From Oryza sativa Japonica Group (taxonomy: Eukaryota; Streptophyta; Magnoliopsida; Poales; Poaceae), in assembly GCF_034140825.1 (NCBI RefSeq), contig NC_089042.1:27216501-27280500 (forward strand): a stretch of DNA of 64,000 nt, in the 5' to 3' direction. The position numbers and the translations under genes are program-made. How positions within the stretch are numbered: the stretch's first letter is position 1; each line of letters opens with the position of its first letter. The notes beneath the pieces were generated by a model. That model worked only from the letters and a program-made list of their open reading frames with translations. It made no database searches and was not told the origin of the DNA. Below, in pieces: positions 9,548-19,947 of the stretch.

Positions 9548-10365
9548 CTAACCCATACGTGAGGATCCCTCTCCTCTCTCAAACCGCGCTTTAGTAACCC
9601 TGTATTGCTCTGGTAGTTCAAGCTGCACAACACGGCTAGGTGGAGTTAGAACCCTTCTGGTGTCTATCCATTCTCTGTATTGACATCTCCTTGGTGGTTC
9701 CTAGGAGGAAAGAATAGATGTAAAGCAAGCAAAGTTAGTAAATGTTGTGAGAAAATAAGGATTCATGTAATCAAAATATTCTTACCATGAAATCGTCGTC
9801 AAGAATATTTGGACAAACAAAGAACCTTCAACCCAATGTTGTAGGATTTATGGAACGAAAAACCTGACAACGATCACCACACCTGCATCTTGGACAAGCT
9901 TCCCATGGAGGGAGTGCCGTAGTTAGCACCCGCCAGTCGCTCTGTTGTTCACGACATTGTCGTTCATAAGCCGCTTTTCTCTGTAAGTATTGCTCATTAC
10001 TTTCGGATGCGAAATACCAGCGACCTTCTTGTAAACAAGTGGTTAGGTCGAGAACGGGATTTTTTGTATCGATCCACTCGATGTATGCACAAGCCGTAGT
10101 GCGGGTCTGCCGAATAGAGTAGTGTTACGAAGAATAAAGCGATTGCCCATACAGAATGAATAAGCATATGCAGATAATAAAATACCTCACGGTCATAGTT
10201 AGGGCACCTAAAAAAGCGCCTTCCTTGAATATCAGGATTCCTCGAAGCCATTAGTTGGCATCGATCACCGCATAGGCAGAGAGGACGCTGGCACCAAGGT
10301 GGTAGTAGGTATACACAAGGATCGCTACGCCAGTTTGGATCCTCAACACCCCGGCGTCTAGCCAT
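9548..10365 (-). pseudogene. Double GRF zinc-finger protein gene of the transposon
   Basis: Three exons are predicted: 10365-10186, 10106-9786 and 9700-9548, all joined by GT/AG sites with phases that fit (217 codons). Exon 1 begins MARRRGVEDPNW and holds a first GRF-type zinc finger, CLCGDRCQLMASRNPD then RRFFRCPNYDRE. Exon 2 holds a second, CRCGDRCQVFRSINP then RFFVCPN. GRF fingers bind single-stranded nucleic acid in other proteins; here the role is unknown. Between the two halves of the second finger there is an in-frame TGA (ACA TTG GGT TGA AGG) where the family has Arg, so this copy is decayed unless read through. A longer in-frame start at 10452 exists. The upstream TATA box at 10466-10472 favours the Met at 10365, though the choice is not certain. 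Confidence 0.7.
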
Positions 10366-10465
10366 TGACGAAAGCCGGTCGGATTTGTAATGAAGCAAGT
10401 GGGGAAGAGAGTACTGAATGTGACTGAGTTCTGAAAGATTGTGAGGCCTCACTCGTTAAGGCGAC

Positions 10466-10472
10466 TTATATA
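10466..10472 (-). promoter_or_regulatory. TATA box of the GRF gene
   Basis: TATATAA on the minus strand lies about 100 bp upstream of the Met at 10365. Farther upstream (10500-10690) the motif GCGCCGAAAG or a close variant recurs at least three times and may be a promoter element. Confidence 0.45.
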
Positions 10473-10764
10473 GGCGCAAAAAATCGAGTGATACCCCTGA
10501 CATGTGAACGTGGTGGGGTATGGTGGGTACGCCTGATTGGCGCCGAAAGATACATGCATGATCGGCGCCGAAAGTTACATTGGTCGTATGCGCCAAATGG
10601 CGGGCAAATACTCGTATCACACGCGAATAAAGGAGGCTGCATCGGTGCGGCAGAAAGTAGTCGTGCATGCACCGAAAGGTATCGTGCACATATAACAACA
10701 ACGTAGTCATTACACAAGCATACAGTACTGGAAAGTGAAGCAAGTAAACAAAGAGAAGACTGCT

Positions 10765-13546
10765 CTACTGGCCCTGCCCCGCGCTGCGACCACGCTTGGT
10801 CCTCCGGGCCTGTGCTCGCACGTGGTCCTGGGAGTAGGTGAAACGATCCGGTGGCACAGCACGGGTAGCACGAGTGTCCCGCGGAGGAGTGGCCTGCGCC
10901 TGGTCCTGCGTCTGCACCGGCGGTGCGCCTCCCAGCTGTGAGGGGCCAATGACGTCCTCTGACGAGCCTGAAGCGAAGTCGAAGTCAGTGATGTCGAAGA
11001 GCACGGTGGAAGGCAGCAAGCGGTCCGATGAGGTCCCAACATGGTCCAGTGGTGGACCCTGACTCGACGTGCCGGCTGCCTGTGACGCTGACCCTGCAGC
11101 CTGGGAGAAGTGGGCGGCCTGCGTCATAGCGAACTGGGCGAAACCTACACATCGACAACGGGACCCTTGTAAGCTAAGACATAAAATGTATGTAAATTGA
11201 TTGTCGAAGTAATGTTGTTTTTTTAAGTACCTGTGGGGGGCACAACAGAAGGCCTAGCCGAGGAAGGCGGGGTGCTGAACGGTGCACGAAACCCTGAAGC
11301 AATCGGCAAGTGAAACGGCTCACTTATATGTGCGAGGCATGTACAGAAATAGTAATAAAAATACTTACCTCCGTGCGGAGGGGGAGTCGGCCTAGGAACG
11401 TGCGCAGCTGGACGGGGACCAGTCTGTACGGGTGGCCGCTATACAGCTGCGTCTGCCCGAGCAACGTCGTCGGCACGACAGGTGAGCACTCGGAGAAGCG
11501 AGCGCATCGACTCCACCATCCGCGTGTACGTCGTCAGGTGCTCCTCTACGGGTACCGGAATCCCCGCGCCTAAACGTTGGATCGTCGTTGAACCATCAAC
11601 GACGACCCGGTTGATGTCGTCGACCTGCATGGTTAATTTGTACGTAAATATTCGTAAAATTTGACGAAGAGAAAGACATGAAAACATAAAGGAATGGTGC
11701 GATGCAGGGTACTCACAGCACGAGCGAAGTCCTGGTCGCGGTGCCTGGCATAGAGGTCTCTAGTGCTCGCAACTTGGGGCTGCTGCTCCAAGGGAGCGAA
11801 GGTGACCCTAGTACGGGTGCGTGGCTGGTACCAGCGTAGGTAGGCCTGGTACGACTCCTCAGTGTGTGGCTCTCCCTCGTGGTCCACGACCTCCTCGGTT
11901 GCGAGCAACCAGTCCTCAACAAAAGTCGCCAACTTGGCGGGCCAGTCGCCAGCTGACTGCTGACCCTTGCGCGAGTACCTGCGAATTAATGTGTAATATT
12001 AGTGTGAAACGACAGATGTTACAAATTATTGTGAACAGGCAGATTTTAATGCAACAACGGAAAGCGTAGTGCAAGATCTTACCGGTGAACAGCAGCTGGG
12101 ACGGTGGTCGGAAACGGTACTGGAAAGGGCTGACGGAAGCCGAACTGCGGAAAGGGGCGTGAAGCTCAACGCAGATGTCGAAGACCATCGGAACCGTAGT
12201 CATCCAGTACGCCTGGTCCCTGGTGCAGAGTGTGGACAGACCCAACAGCGCACGAGCCTGGGTAGCCGCGGCACTGTAGGGCTCCCACACGACGTCAGTC
12301 GGCAGAAGGCGGTCGAACTCCATAACAAACTCAAGATACGACCGCCTAACCTGGACGTGAGCCCATCGGCGCTGCAATACGAGACGATCGATGTGATGTA
12401 CAATGAACTTAGCAATTAACTTAACAATACGATAAGATCGATGCAACGTACCTGACGACGGCACCACAGAGTACCCATCGTAGGGTAGTCGACCTCTGGT
12501 TGCTCCTCGTACAGTGACTCCTCGTACGCGTGCTGGTCCACCTCAGGGCGGCCGATCGCAATCCTCTCAGCTGCCCAGATAGAAAGAAAGAGAGGGCACC
12601 CACCAAAGGTCGCGCTGGGATCCGTCTTCGTGCAAGACTCACAAAGTGCACGGTACAGAGCCGCCAACAACGCGGAACCCCAGCTCCACTGAGGCACCTC
12701 GCCTACCGCGGCGTCAGCGATGCTCCTGGCGTAGTGCACGAGTCCCTTGTCGACCGCGTGCCCGTGACCGCCACAGAACATCACCCAGCCAAAAAGCCAG
12801 AGCAAGTACGCCTCCAAACATCGGCTGTAGGAGTACTCGTCGGCCTCCGCCTGTAGCTGCTCAACCTGCAAGCAGTCGATAAAATGTTAGGCACCTTAAC
12901 TGCGGACTAAATATGTAATACGATTGTCATTTCGGTACAAAAACACTCACGGTGAACTGAAGCAGCCACCTCTTCGTAGGTCCGGTGTTGCGGTGGTGTG
13001 CCAACGGCTCGAGCGGGAGGTGCGGTGCGCGCTGTACTAGTGCGAAACGTGCCGTCAGATCATCCTTCCAGTCCATAGCCGTGGTCCCTGGCCCAACAGC
13101 GTCTCCCGCGAGCGGTAGCCCCAACAAGTACGATACGTCCTGTAGGGTAGGGGCTACCTCACCGCACAGCAAGTGAAAAGTGTGCGTCTCTGGCCTCCAT
13201 CAATCGACCAAAGCTGCTAGGAGGGACCTGTCCACAGTCCATCGTCTGGCCGGGTCCGCGTCGCCGGCCGCAGCCTCCACCAGCCGACACATCGGTAGGA
13301 GGCCGGCCTCACGTAGCCTGCAATAACAAATTAATATGTCATTATAAAAAATATTACAGTGCAACTAACTTATAGTAAAACACTGTTCGTACCTCTCGAC
13401 AAAGGAGTCGTGAACCGTGAGTAGCTCACCGCACGTCCGTGCCCGGAACGTCCCAAGCTGAGCCCCCTGCACCGCAGTAAGGTGAGACTGGTGTCGGTGA
13501 TCTATCGCCGGGTCCAACAACTGAGGTGTATCCTGATGTGCCATCT
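10765..13546 (-). pseudogene. Plant mobile domain (PMD, aminotransferase-like) exons
   Basis: Six main coding exons can be traced on the minus strand: 13546-13393, 13317-12951, 12865-12452, 12371-12083, one starting at 11978, and a terminal block ending at 10765; smaller ones lie between about 11630 and 11230. The reading gives LDPAIDHRHQSHL, TFRARTCGELLTVHDSF, WTVDRSLLAALVD, TFHLLCGEVAPTLQDVSYLL, DWKDDLTARF, WLFGWVMFCGG and WSWGSALLAALYRALC, the hallmark run of the PMD family (PF10536; MAIN/MAIL1 relatives), a domain known from plant transposons and from host silencing proteins. An in-frame TGA at 13200-13202 replaces the Arg of LVD-R-WRPETHTF. The join between 12083 and 11978 is off by one base in my reading. 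The copy is therefore decayed. Its first exon follows in phase from the DNA-binding exon at 13764. Confidence 0.8.
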
Positions 13547-13763
13547 CTGAAAAATATAGTGTTTCGTGTTAGAACAATTCAAAAAATAGTAATGTAAAAC
13601 AAAAGATAACTTGCAAAATTATGAAATAGTAATAAAATCATGAGATTAATTATGTACAACAAGAGTACAGGCTATTTAAATATAGCAAACGTTACTAATG
13701 GTACATAACGATGACGTGCAATTTAACATATATGTAGAGTTCAATAATATAACATAACATTAC

Positions 13764-14661
13764 CAGGTAGAAAACATGTATGCTTGGTAACGACTGACAC
13801 TGTCCAATAATCCTTCCATTTCCCCTTATACGCGTGCACTCTCCAGGGACAACCATCTTTTTCCTTAACACACCGAACTTCATATTGCGACCGGTTCGAC
13901 TTGGCAACCCTAAACTCTCTATGAAGTGACACTGCAAAATGTTTTACCGCCTCCTTCATATCTTCTGCTCTACTATAAATCGCTCCCTGAATAACATCAT
14001 TTTCTTTGTACTCCCATCTCACACTATCCTCTTCAGAGACGATCAGCCCAGAAAAATCCTCACTAGCCCATTCTGCTGGATTAATATCCGTCTCATCATC
14101 TGACGAATCACCTTCCTCTACACGCTCGTTGTCAGAATCCTCCCTCTCCATTTCATCCACAATGGCACCGACAGTCTCCCCCTCGTCGGCCACTCCACCT
14201 GGTTGAATGCCCACTGGAGCTACTACGCCCCCGTCCTCTCGTGCGTTGACCTCCTCCACAGAAGTCTCGTTTACTTCAGCACTTGGTCCCTCGCCATCAT
14301 CCATGTTCATCTGCACACCTGGATCCTTCGGGTGAACAAACGGAACCAAAGCTAGAGGCCACTTGCGTTGCAATGCATTTTCCAAATACCATCTCCACAC
14401 TCGAGAGTTTTGAACTGGCATTAGTTCCCAATAAAAACCCTTAGTTGTCCGACTTACTATAACATTGATTGTTATGTCACTTGTCTGTGGATCAACTCTC
14501 AAGCCCCTCATTAACCATCCTTTTATAGAAGGTACACTCCTCTCAGCTGGTCTATCAATTCCCCTTTCTGATACAATAAAATCTGACAGATCTACCCCAG
14601 TTGGCCCGTAACGGACGTTTCCTGGTCCATGGTAAACTTGGAATATTTGTTTGTTCGACAT
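13764..14661 (-). CDS. Mutator transposase N-terminal DNA-binding exon (MuDR type)
   Basis: An open exon of 299 codons plus one base starts at ATG 14661 (MSNKQIFQVYHGPGNV) and ends at a GT donor (CTACCTG|GTAATG). It has the layout of plant Mutator transposase N-termini. First comes the FQVYHGPGNVRYG region, then a long acidic linker (about residues 110-215, rich in D/E), then a DNA-binding module with EAVKHFAVSLHREFRVAKS, a cysteine pair (VRCVKEKDGCPW) and a final KHTC. In autonomous elements the next exon would carry the DDE catalytic domain. Here the next acceptor (TTTTTCAG at 13547) leads into the PMD start, and the phases fit: CCT G|AG ATG GCA. No stop occurs in this exon. The exon is well supported; the fusion is inferred from phase and splice sites. 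Confidence 0.8.
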
Positions 14662-15039
14662 ATCTGTCAACGAAATAACTAGATCATATTACTCTTTCAT
14701 GCAATAAACATCTACAACGTAATATCTTCTTGTGTAAGCCAATGCAACGGTAATGTATTGATTCCAAACTAGCAGATCTACGTAGTTACCGATATCTACA
14801 ATACGCACTTCTAGATTAGTACAACTAAAACCCAAAAAAATAATGCATTTATTCAAACAAATTTTTAAAGAACACACACTATTTAACTCAATAGTCACAT
14901 ATAGGATCTATGAATATTACCTGAAATCGGCGTCTGAATCCGGCAGGGCTTCGCCCCTTCTTCTCTTCTCCTCCCCTCTCTTCTTTTTTTTTCACTGGAA
15001 TTAAGGAGAGAAGAATGAGGGCTGGGGGCTGGGCAGCAG

Positions 15040-15262
15040 GCCTTTTATAGGCAGCGAGGCCTGCCGTCCGGCCAGAGGGCGGCAAGGGGCCGCCTGCAAA
15101 ATAGCCAGCCCCGACTGGCTTTTTTGTATTCGGGCCCCTTGCCGCCCCACCAGAGGGCGGCAAGGGTTTTCCTGCAAAAAAACCCTCCCTCCGTCACCGC
15201 CCGTTCCTCCCCCGTTTGCCACGTCAGCTTGCCGCCCCAGAGGTGGGCGGCAGGGTCTATTT
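15040..15262. repeat. GC-rich palindromic subterminal repeats (right TIR)
   Basis: At least three palindromic units of the TTGCCGCCC...GGGCGGCAA type lie here (about 15061-15090, 15138-15165, 15230-15255). They mirror those of the left TIR in sequence and include the shared phrase gcttgccgcccc/ggggcggcaagc. Confidence 0.75.
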
Positions 15263-15345
15263 TTGTAATTTTTTTAGCCGATAGATTATTTCTGTAAATA
15301 TTTTTTTAAAAAAAATCTAAAACCGAAAAAAATTCTCGAATAGAA

Positions 15346-16505
15346 TAGGGCGAGCATGTGCCGCCGGCGGCCGCCGCTCCAGGCGTAGCTCCACCGGTCA
15401 CCGCCGCAGGTACCCTCACCTGAAGATCCCTCAACCGAAGCGCCGCTTCCGACAGTAGGCTCTGCCCTCATCCTCGCCGAGCTACCCGTGGAGCGGATAC
15501 GGCGGCAAACTGGTCTCCAACACCGTGCTGCCTGTTCGCCGTGGCGGCTTGCCGGCTGACGTCTCCGGCGGCGGAGCGTGGAGTGGTCTCCGCTGCGAGG
15601 TACGCAACTAGGGGTTTGGGAGTTCGGGTTTCAGGTTTATGGCCGCACAGGCTTCTTCCTCTCTACGATTTACTGTTTCCGGATTACTGTACATCCCGCT
15701 ATAAATTCGTTAGTGCCAATCCTTTCGTAGTTTAGTTCACTTCACTACCCTAGTGCCTTAGGCTCTTAGCAGGAGGGGGTTGGTTTATGTTTCAGTAACA
15801 TTTGCATTTTCTGAGATGTTAGTCAGGCTGAGAATGCCGTGCTTAGATCTACCAGAAATTTCAGGCCAATAAATATGAATGAGCAAGATGTAGATTTTCC
15901 CGGGAAGAGGAGATCAATTTGTGAATCCAAGTATAAAAGCAAATTGAGTAAGAACTTGCCTTTTTTATCTGAAAACTAAACATGAGCTCTACATCATCCT
16001 AGCCAATCCTACGACTTGAATTGAACCTGGGTAGGCTGACCACAACATTGGTTTTTCTTGAGTGAATTATAATATTGAGTGCAGTAAAGAATGCTCTTTG
16101 TCCTTTAATATATAGGCAAGGCCTGATAGTATTTTCAATCAAAAAAAATATTAGAGTGCAGTAATTGTAAGTTTGTAACCTCCCAGAGTGTACAGGTGGT
16201 ACTGCTTTAATCTCAGCAAACATATCCCTTGTGTACACCCTTTTCTCGATCGGTAATTGCAGTTCCTCCCTGGCCGTCAAGCCAAAAAGGCCAGTTACTG
16301 CAAAATGCAATTAATACACAGGAAAGCAAGTTTTTCAGATGACTAAAAATGCAGAAAGACTAGACTAGCAGCGAAGACCAGAGGTCATCAGGTCAACTGG
16401 TCAAGTCTTCATCTCAGCACTTCCATTTATCCAATTAGGTGCAACTCGACCTATCTTCTCTATTCTACCACCAGCTACTGAGTACTGACAGTTTTATCCA
16501 CCAAC
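15346..16505. other. Upstream region of the LRR receptor gene; GC-rich exon-like remnant
   Basis: Bases 15346-15600 are GC-rich and end in an exon-like donor (CTGCGAG|GTACGC), followed by AT-rich intron-like sequence. Together with the GGCCCA motifs left of the element (8830-8850) it resembles the promoter and 5' UTR of a host gene now split by transposons. No coding frame could be followed from it. The rest, up to the ATG at 16506, shows no other gene except the exon-like fragment at 16181-16297. Confidence 0.35.
16181..16297 (-). pseudogene. Exon-like fragment of an unrecognised gene
   Basis: On the minus strand an acceptor (TTTTGCAG) is followed by an open stretch reading VTGLFGLTAREELQLPIEK and then RVYTRDMFAEIKAVPPVHSG, with a possible donor GAG|GTTACA. 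The composition is that of real protein and unlike the flanks. No matching partner exons were found on either side, so it is probably a stray or lost gene piece. The protein family is not recognised. Confidence 0.35.
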
Positions 16506-19328
16506 ATGGAAAATACTATGAATGGATTGCTTATGGCTTTGGCTCTGTTGTGCTTAACCATCAATTTCAGGGAGATAGCTGCGTGCATCTCCACAGAGAG
16601 GGATGCTTTGGTTGCCTTCAACACCAGTATCAAGGATCCTGATGGGCGGCTACACTCATGGCATGGCGAGAACTGTTGCAGCTGGAGTGGTGTCAGCTGC
16701 AGCAAGAAGACTGGCCATGTCATCAAGCTGGACCTCGGCGAGTACACTCTCAATGGTCAGATCAATCCATCGTTGTCTGGTCTGACAAGATTGGTGTACC
16801 TCAACCTGAGTCAAAGTGACTTCGGTGGGGTGCCCATCCCAGAATTCATCGGCTGTTTCAAGATGTTGAGGTATCTTGATCTCTCGCATGCTGGTTTTGG
16901 TGGGACTGTCCCTCCTCAGCTTGGCAACTTGTCAAGGCTCAGCTTTCTTGATCTGAGCTCATCTGGTTCTCATGTGATCACTGCGGACGATTTCCAGTGG
17001 GTTTCGAAGCTAACTTCCCTGAGGTATCTCGACCTTAGTTGGTTGTACCTTGCTGCTTCTGTGGATTGGCTGCAGGCTGTGAATATGCTTCATTTGCTGG
17101 AAGTGCTTCGCTTGAATGATGCAAGCCTTCCAGCTACGGACCTTAATTCTGTTTCTCAGATCAACTTCACTGCCCTTAAAGTAATTGATCTCAAGAATAA
17201 TGAACTGAATTCTTCCTTACCAGATTGGATTTGGAATCTATCTTCCCTTTCAGATTTGGACCTGTCTAGTTGTGAACTTTCAGGCAGGATTCCTGATGAG
17301 CTAGGGAAACTAGCAGCACTACAGTTTATTGGACTAGGGAACAACAAGCTGAATGGAGCAATACCACGTTCAATGAGCAGATTATGCAACTTAGTTCACA
17401 TAGATCTTTCTAGAAACATTTTGTCAGGAAATCTCTCAGAAGCAGCAAGGAGCATGTTTCCCTGCATGAAGAAGTTGCAGATCCTTAACCTTGCTGATAA
17501 CAAATTAACTGGACAGCTATCTGGTTGGTGCGAGCACATGGCAAGTCTAGAAGTTCTTGATCTCAGTGAGAATTCATTATCTGGAGTATTACCAACTAGC
17601 ATTAGCAGGCTATCGAACTTGACATACTTGGATATTTCCTTCAACAAACTTATTGGTGAATTATCAGAACTCCACTTTACCAATTTATCAAGATTGGATG
17701 CTTTAGTTTTAGCATCAAATTCTTTCAAGGTTGTAGTCAAGCATAGCTGGTTTCCACCCTTTCAGCTCACAAAGCTAGGACTGCATGGTTGCCTGGTTGG
17801 ACCACAGTTTCCAACCTGGCTGCAATCACAAACTAGAATCAAGATGATTGATCTTGGCAGTGCAGGCATCAGGGGTGCATTGCCAGATTGGATCTGGAAC
17901 TTCTCTTCGCCAATGGCTAGCTTAAATGTCTCGATGAACAACATAACTGGTGAGTTGCCTGCAAGTTTGGTGCGATCAAAAATGCTGATAACTCTGAACA
18001 TTAGGCATAATCAACTTGAGGGATACATTCCTGATATGCCAAATAGTGTTCGAGTGCTGGATCTATCCCACAACAACTTGTCTGGATCATTACCACAAAG
18101 CTTTGGAGACAAAGAATTGCAATACCTGTCGCTCTCTCATAATTCTCTCAGTGGAGTAATCCCGGCATATCTATGTGACATAATATCAATGGAACTGATT
18201 GACATATCCAATAACAATCTTTCAGGGGAACTTCCAAATTGTTGGCGTATGAATTCCAGTATGTATGTCATAGACTTCTCCAGCAATAATTTTTGGGGTG
18301 AAATACCATCCACTATGGGCTCTCTAAGTTCCCTTACAGCATTGCATCTCAGCAAGAACAGCTTATCTGGATTGTTGCCCACCTCATTGCAGTCATGTAA
18401 AAGATTGTTAGTCCTTGACGTTGGAGAGAATAATTTGTCAGGATACATACCAACATGGATAGGCAATGGCCTACAAACTCTACTACTTCTGATTTTAGGG
18501 TCAAATCAGTTTTCCGGTGAAATACCTGAAGAATTATCCCAACTTCATGCCCTTCAATATCTGGATCTTAGTAACAACAAACTCTCTGGCTCTATACCAC
18601 GTTCTCTGGGAAAACTAACGTCCTTTCTCTCACGAAATCTAGAATGGGACTCATCGCCTTTTTTCCAATTCATGGTTTATGGCGTTGGGGGCGCTTACTT
18701 TTCTGTGTACAAAGATACTTTACAGGCAACCTTCAGAGGTTACAGACTTACTTTCGTGATATCATTCCTCCTTACCAGTATTGATCTTTCAGAGAACCAT
18801 TTAACCGGGGAGATACCCAGTGAAATAGGAAATCTTTACAGACTAGCGTCCTTAAATCTATCAAGGAATCACATTGAGGGAAGTATTCCTGAAACAATCG
18901 GAAATCTGGCCTGGTTAGAATCACTTGATCTCTCATGGAATGATCTATCAGGCCCAATTCCTCAGAGCATGAAGTCACTGTTATTTTTGAGCTTCCTGAA
19001 TCTATCCTACAACCACCTCTCAGGAAAGATACCATATGGAAACCAACTTATGACTTTTGAAGGAGACTCTTTTTTGGGAAATGAAGATCTCTGTGGGGCT
19101 CCACTTACAAGAAGCTGCCACAAGGACAGCGACAAACACAAACATCATGAGATTTTTGACACGCTGACATACATGTTTACTCTGCTGGGATTTGCGTTTG
19201 GATTCTGCACCGTTTCAACCACCTTCATATTCAGTGCAGCTTCCAGGAGAGCCTATTTTCAGTTCACTGACAACATATGCAACTGGTTGGTTGCTGTACT
19301 TGAGAGGAAGCTCAGTTTAATTAGATAA
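16506..19328 (+). CDS. LRR receptor-like protein (Cf/EIX2 type)
   Basis: One intact exon of 940 residues. Residues 1-27 are a signal peptide. The plant LRR N-terminal cap begins at E31 (ERDALVAFNTSIKDPDGRLH) with the NCCSWSGVSC motif. Then come close to thirty extracellular LRRs of the plant type (LxxLdLSxNxLSGxIP), from about 72 to 850. They are broken near 705-755 by a non-LRR island containing the YSVYK-like stretch, as in Cf and EIX2 receptors. After the last repeats comes the cap NEDLCGAPLTRSC, a charged juxtamembrane stretch (HKDSDKHKHHE), one membrane helix at about 887-909 and a short cytoplasmic tail without a kinase. Such proteins perceive microbial or cell-wall signals at the plasma membrane and signal through SOBIR1-type kinases (family knowledge). 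A second Met at residue 5 is an alternative start. The specific ligand is unknown. Confidence 0.9.
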   Translation: MENTMNGLLMALALLCLTINFREIAACISTERDALVAFNTSIKDPDGRLHSWHGENCCSWSGVSCSKKTGHVIKLDLGEYTLNGQINPSLSGLTRLVYLNLSQSDFGGVPIPEFIGCFKMLRYLDLSHAGFGGTVPPQLGNLSRLSFLDLSSSGSHVITADDFQWVSKLTSLRYLDLSWLYLAASVDWLQAVNMLHLLEVLRLNDASLPATDLNSVSQINFTALKVIDLKNNELNSSLPDWIWNLSSLSDLDLSSCELSGRIPDELGKLAALQFIGLGNNKLNGAIPRSMSRLCNLVHIDLSRNILSGNLSEAARSMFPCMKKLQILNLADNKLTGQLSGWCEHMASLEVLDLSENSLSGVLPTSISRLSNLTYLDISFNKLIGELSELHFTNLSRLDALVLASNSFKVVVKHSWFPPFQLTKLGLHGCLVGPQFPTWLQSQTRIKMIDLGSAGIRGALPDWIWNFSSPMASLNVSMNNITGELPASLVRSKMLITLNIRHNQLEGYIPDMPNSVRVLDLSHNNLSGSLPQSFGDKELQYLSLSHNSLSGVIPAYLCDIISMELIDISNNNLSGELPNCWRMNSSMYVIDFSSNNFWGEIPSTMGSLSSLTALHLSKNSLSGLLPTSLQSCKRLLVLDVGENNLSGYIPTWIGNGLQTLLLLILGSNQFSGEIPEELSQLHALQYLDLSNNKLSGSIPRSLGKLTSFLSRNLEWDSSPFFQFMVYGVGGAYFSVYKDTLQATFRGYRLTFVISFLLTSIDLSENHLTGEIPSEIGNLYRLASLNLSRNHIEGSIPETIGNLAWLESLDLSWNDLSGPIPQSMKSLLFLSFLNLSYNHLSGKIPYGNQLMTFEGDSFLGNEDLCGAPLTRSCHKDSDKHKHHEIFDTLTYMFTLLGFAFGFCTVSTTFIFSAASRRAYFQFTDNICNWLVAVLERKLSLIR

Positions 19329-19426
19329 TGTGAGAGGAAGCTCAATATCAGCAGAGTATCATTGGCACCACGCTGTCAGGAGTCCCATCATCACTTTCTA
19401 TCACTTGGAAAAACCTTACACTACTA

Positions 19427-19653
19427 CTCCCTCCCTCCTTGAATATTTGACGTCGTTGACTTTTTTAAATATGTTTGACCGTTCATCTTATTTAAAAAAT
19501 TTAAGTAATTATTAATTCTTTTCCTATCATTTGATTCTTTGTTAAATATACTTTTATGTATACATATAGTTTTATATATTTCACAAAAGTTTTTAATAAG
19601 ACAAACGGTCAAACATGTTTAAAAAAAATCAACGGTGTCAAATATTTAGGGAG
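19427..19653. mobile_element. Stowaway-type MITE downstream of the LRR gene
   Basis: A 227-bp element flanked by TA on both sides (19425-19426 and 19654-19655). Its ends are CTCCCTCC...AATATTTGA and the inverse AAATATTTAGGGAG. The inner arms GTTGACTTTTTTAAATATGTT and AACATGTTTAAAAAAAATCAAC pair. It has the Stowaway signature: CTCCCTCC ends and TA duplication. Confidence 0.85.
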
Positions 19654-19947
19654 TATTTATTAGAACGTCTGGTGACTCGAATAGCTTGTTTGATCGCATC
19701 AACTATATATATTACTACCAGGATGATGATGTTTGTACAATAATTCGGCCAAGCCCTGCAATCTGGCCATGTTTTTATGTTTTATGTCAGAAGAATAAAC
19801 CCTACGGTGGTAGTAGGGATTACGAACCAGCGATTGAGCTGCATAATCGCAAATTTGCAATGTATGCAGTTGTGTTTTTACTCTCTGATCATGTGTTTTC
19901 TGTCTGACAGTTTACACATGTTATTATCGAAAGTATAATTATGAAAA

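Larger units (their letters stand above)
8866..15335 (-). mobile_element. 6.5-kb Mutator-like element with DBD-PMD and GRF genes
   Basis: The terminal inverted repeats start (A)GAATTTTTTTCG on both sides and continue through a T-rich part, then TTTACAGAAATAATCTATCG, then a GC-rich part. The flanks share TCGAATAG (8857-8864 and 15336-15343), with 8 of 9 bases if the duplication is 9 bp. All genes lie on the minus strand. The order is a Mutator N-terminal DNA-binding exon (14661-13764), PMD exons (13546 to about 10765), and a GRF zinc-finger gene (10365-9548). No Mutator catalytic (DDE) or SWIM domain was found anywhere between the ends, so the copy cannot transpose alone as read. Stops in both downstream genes show decay. 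The classification rests on the DNA-binding exon, the long TIRs and the target duplication of about 9 bp; an 8-bp duplication would formally also fit hAT. Confidence 0.82.
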
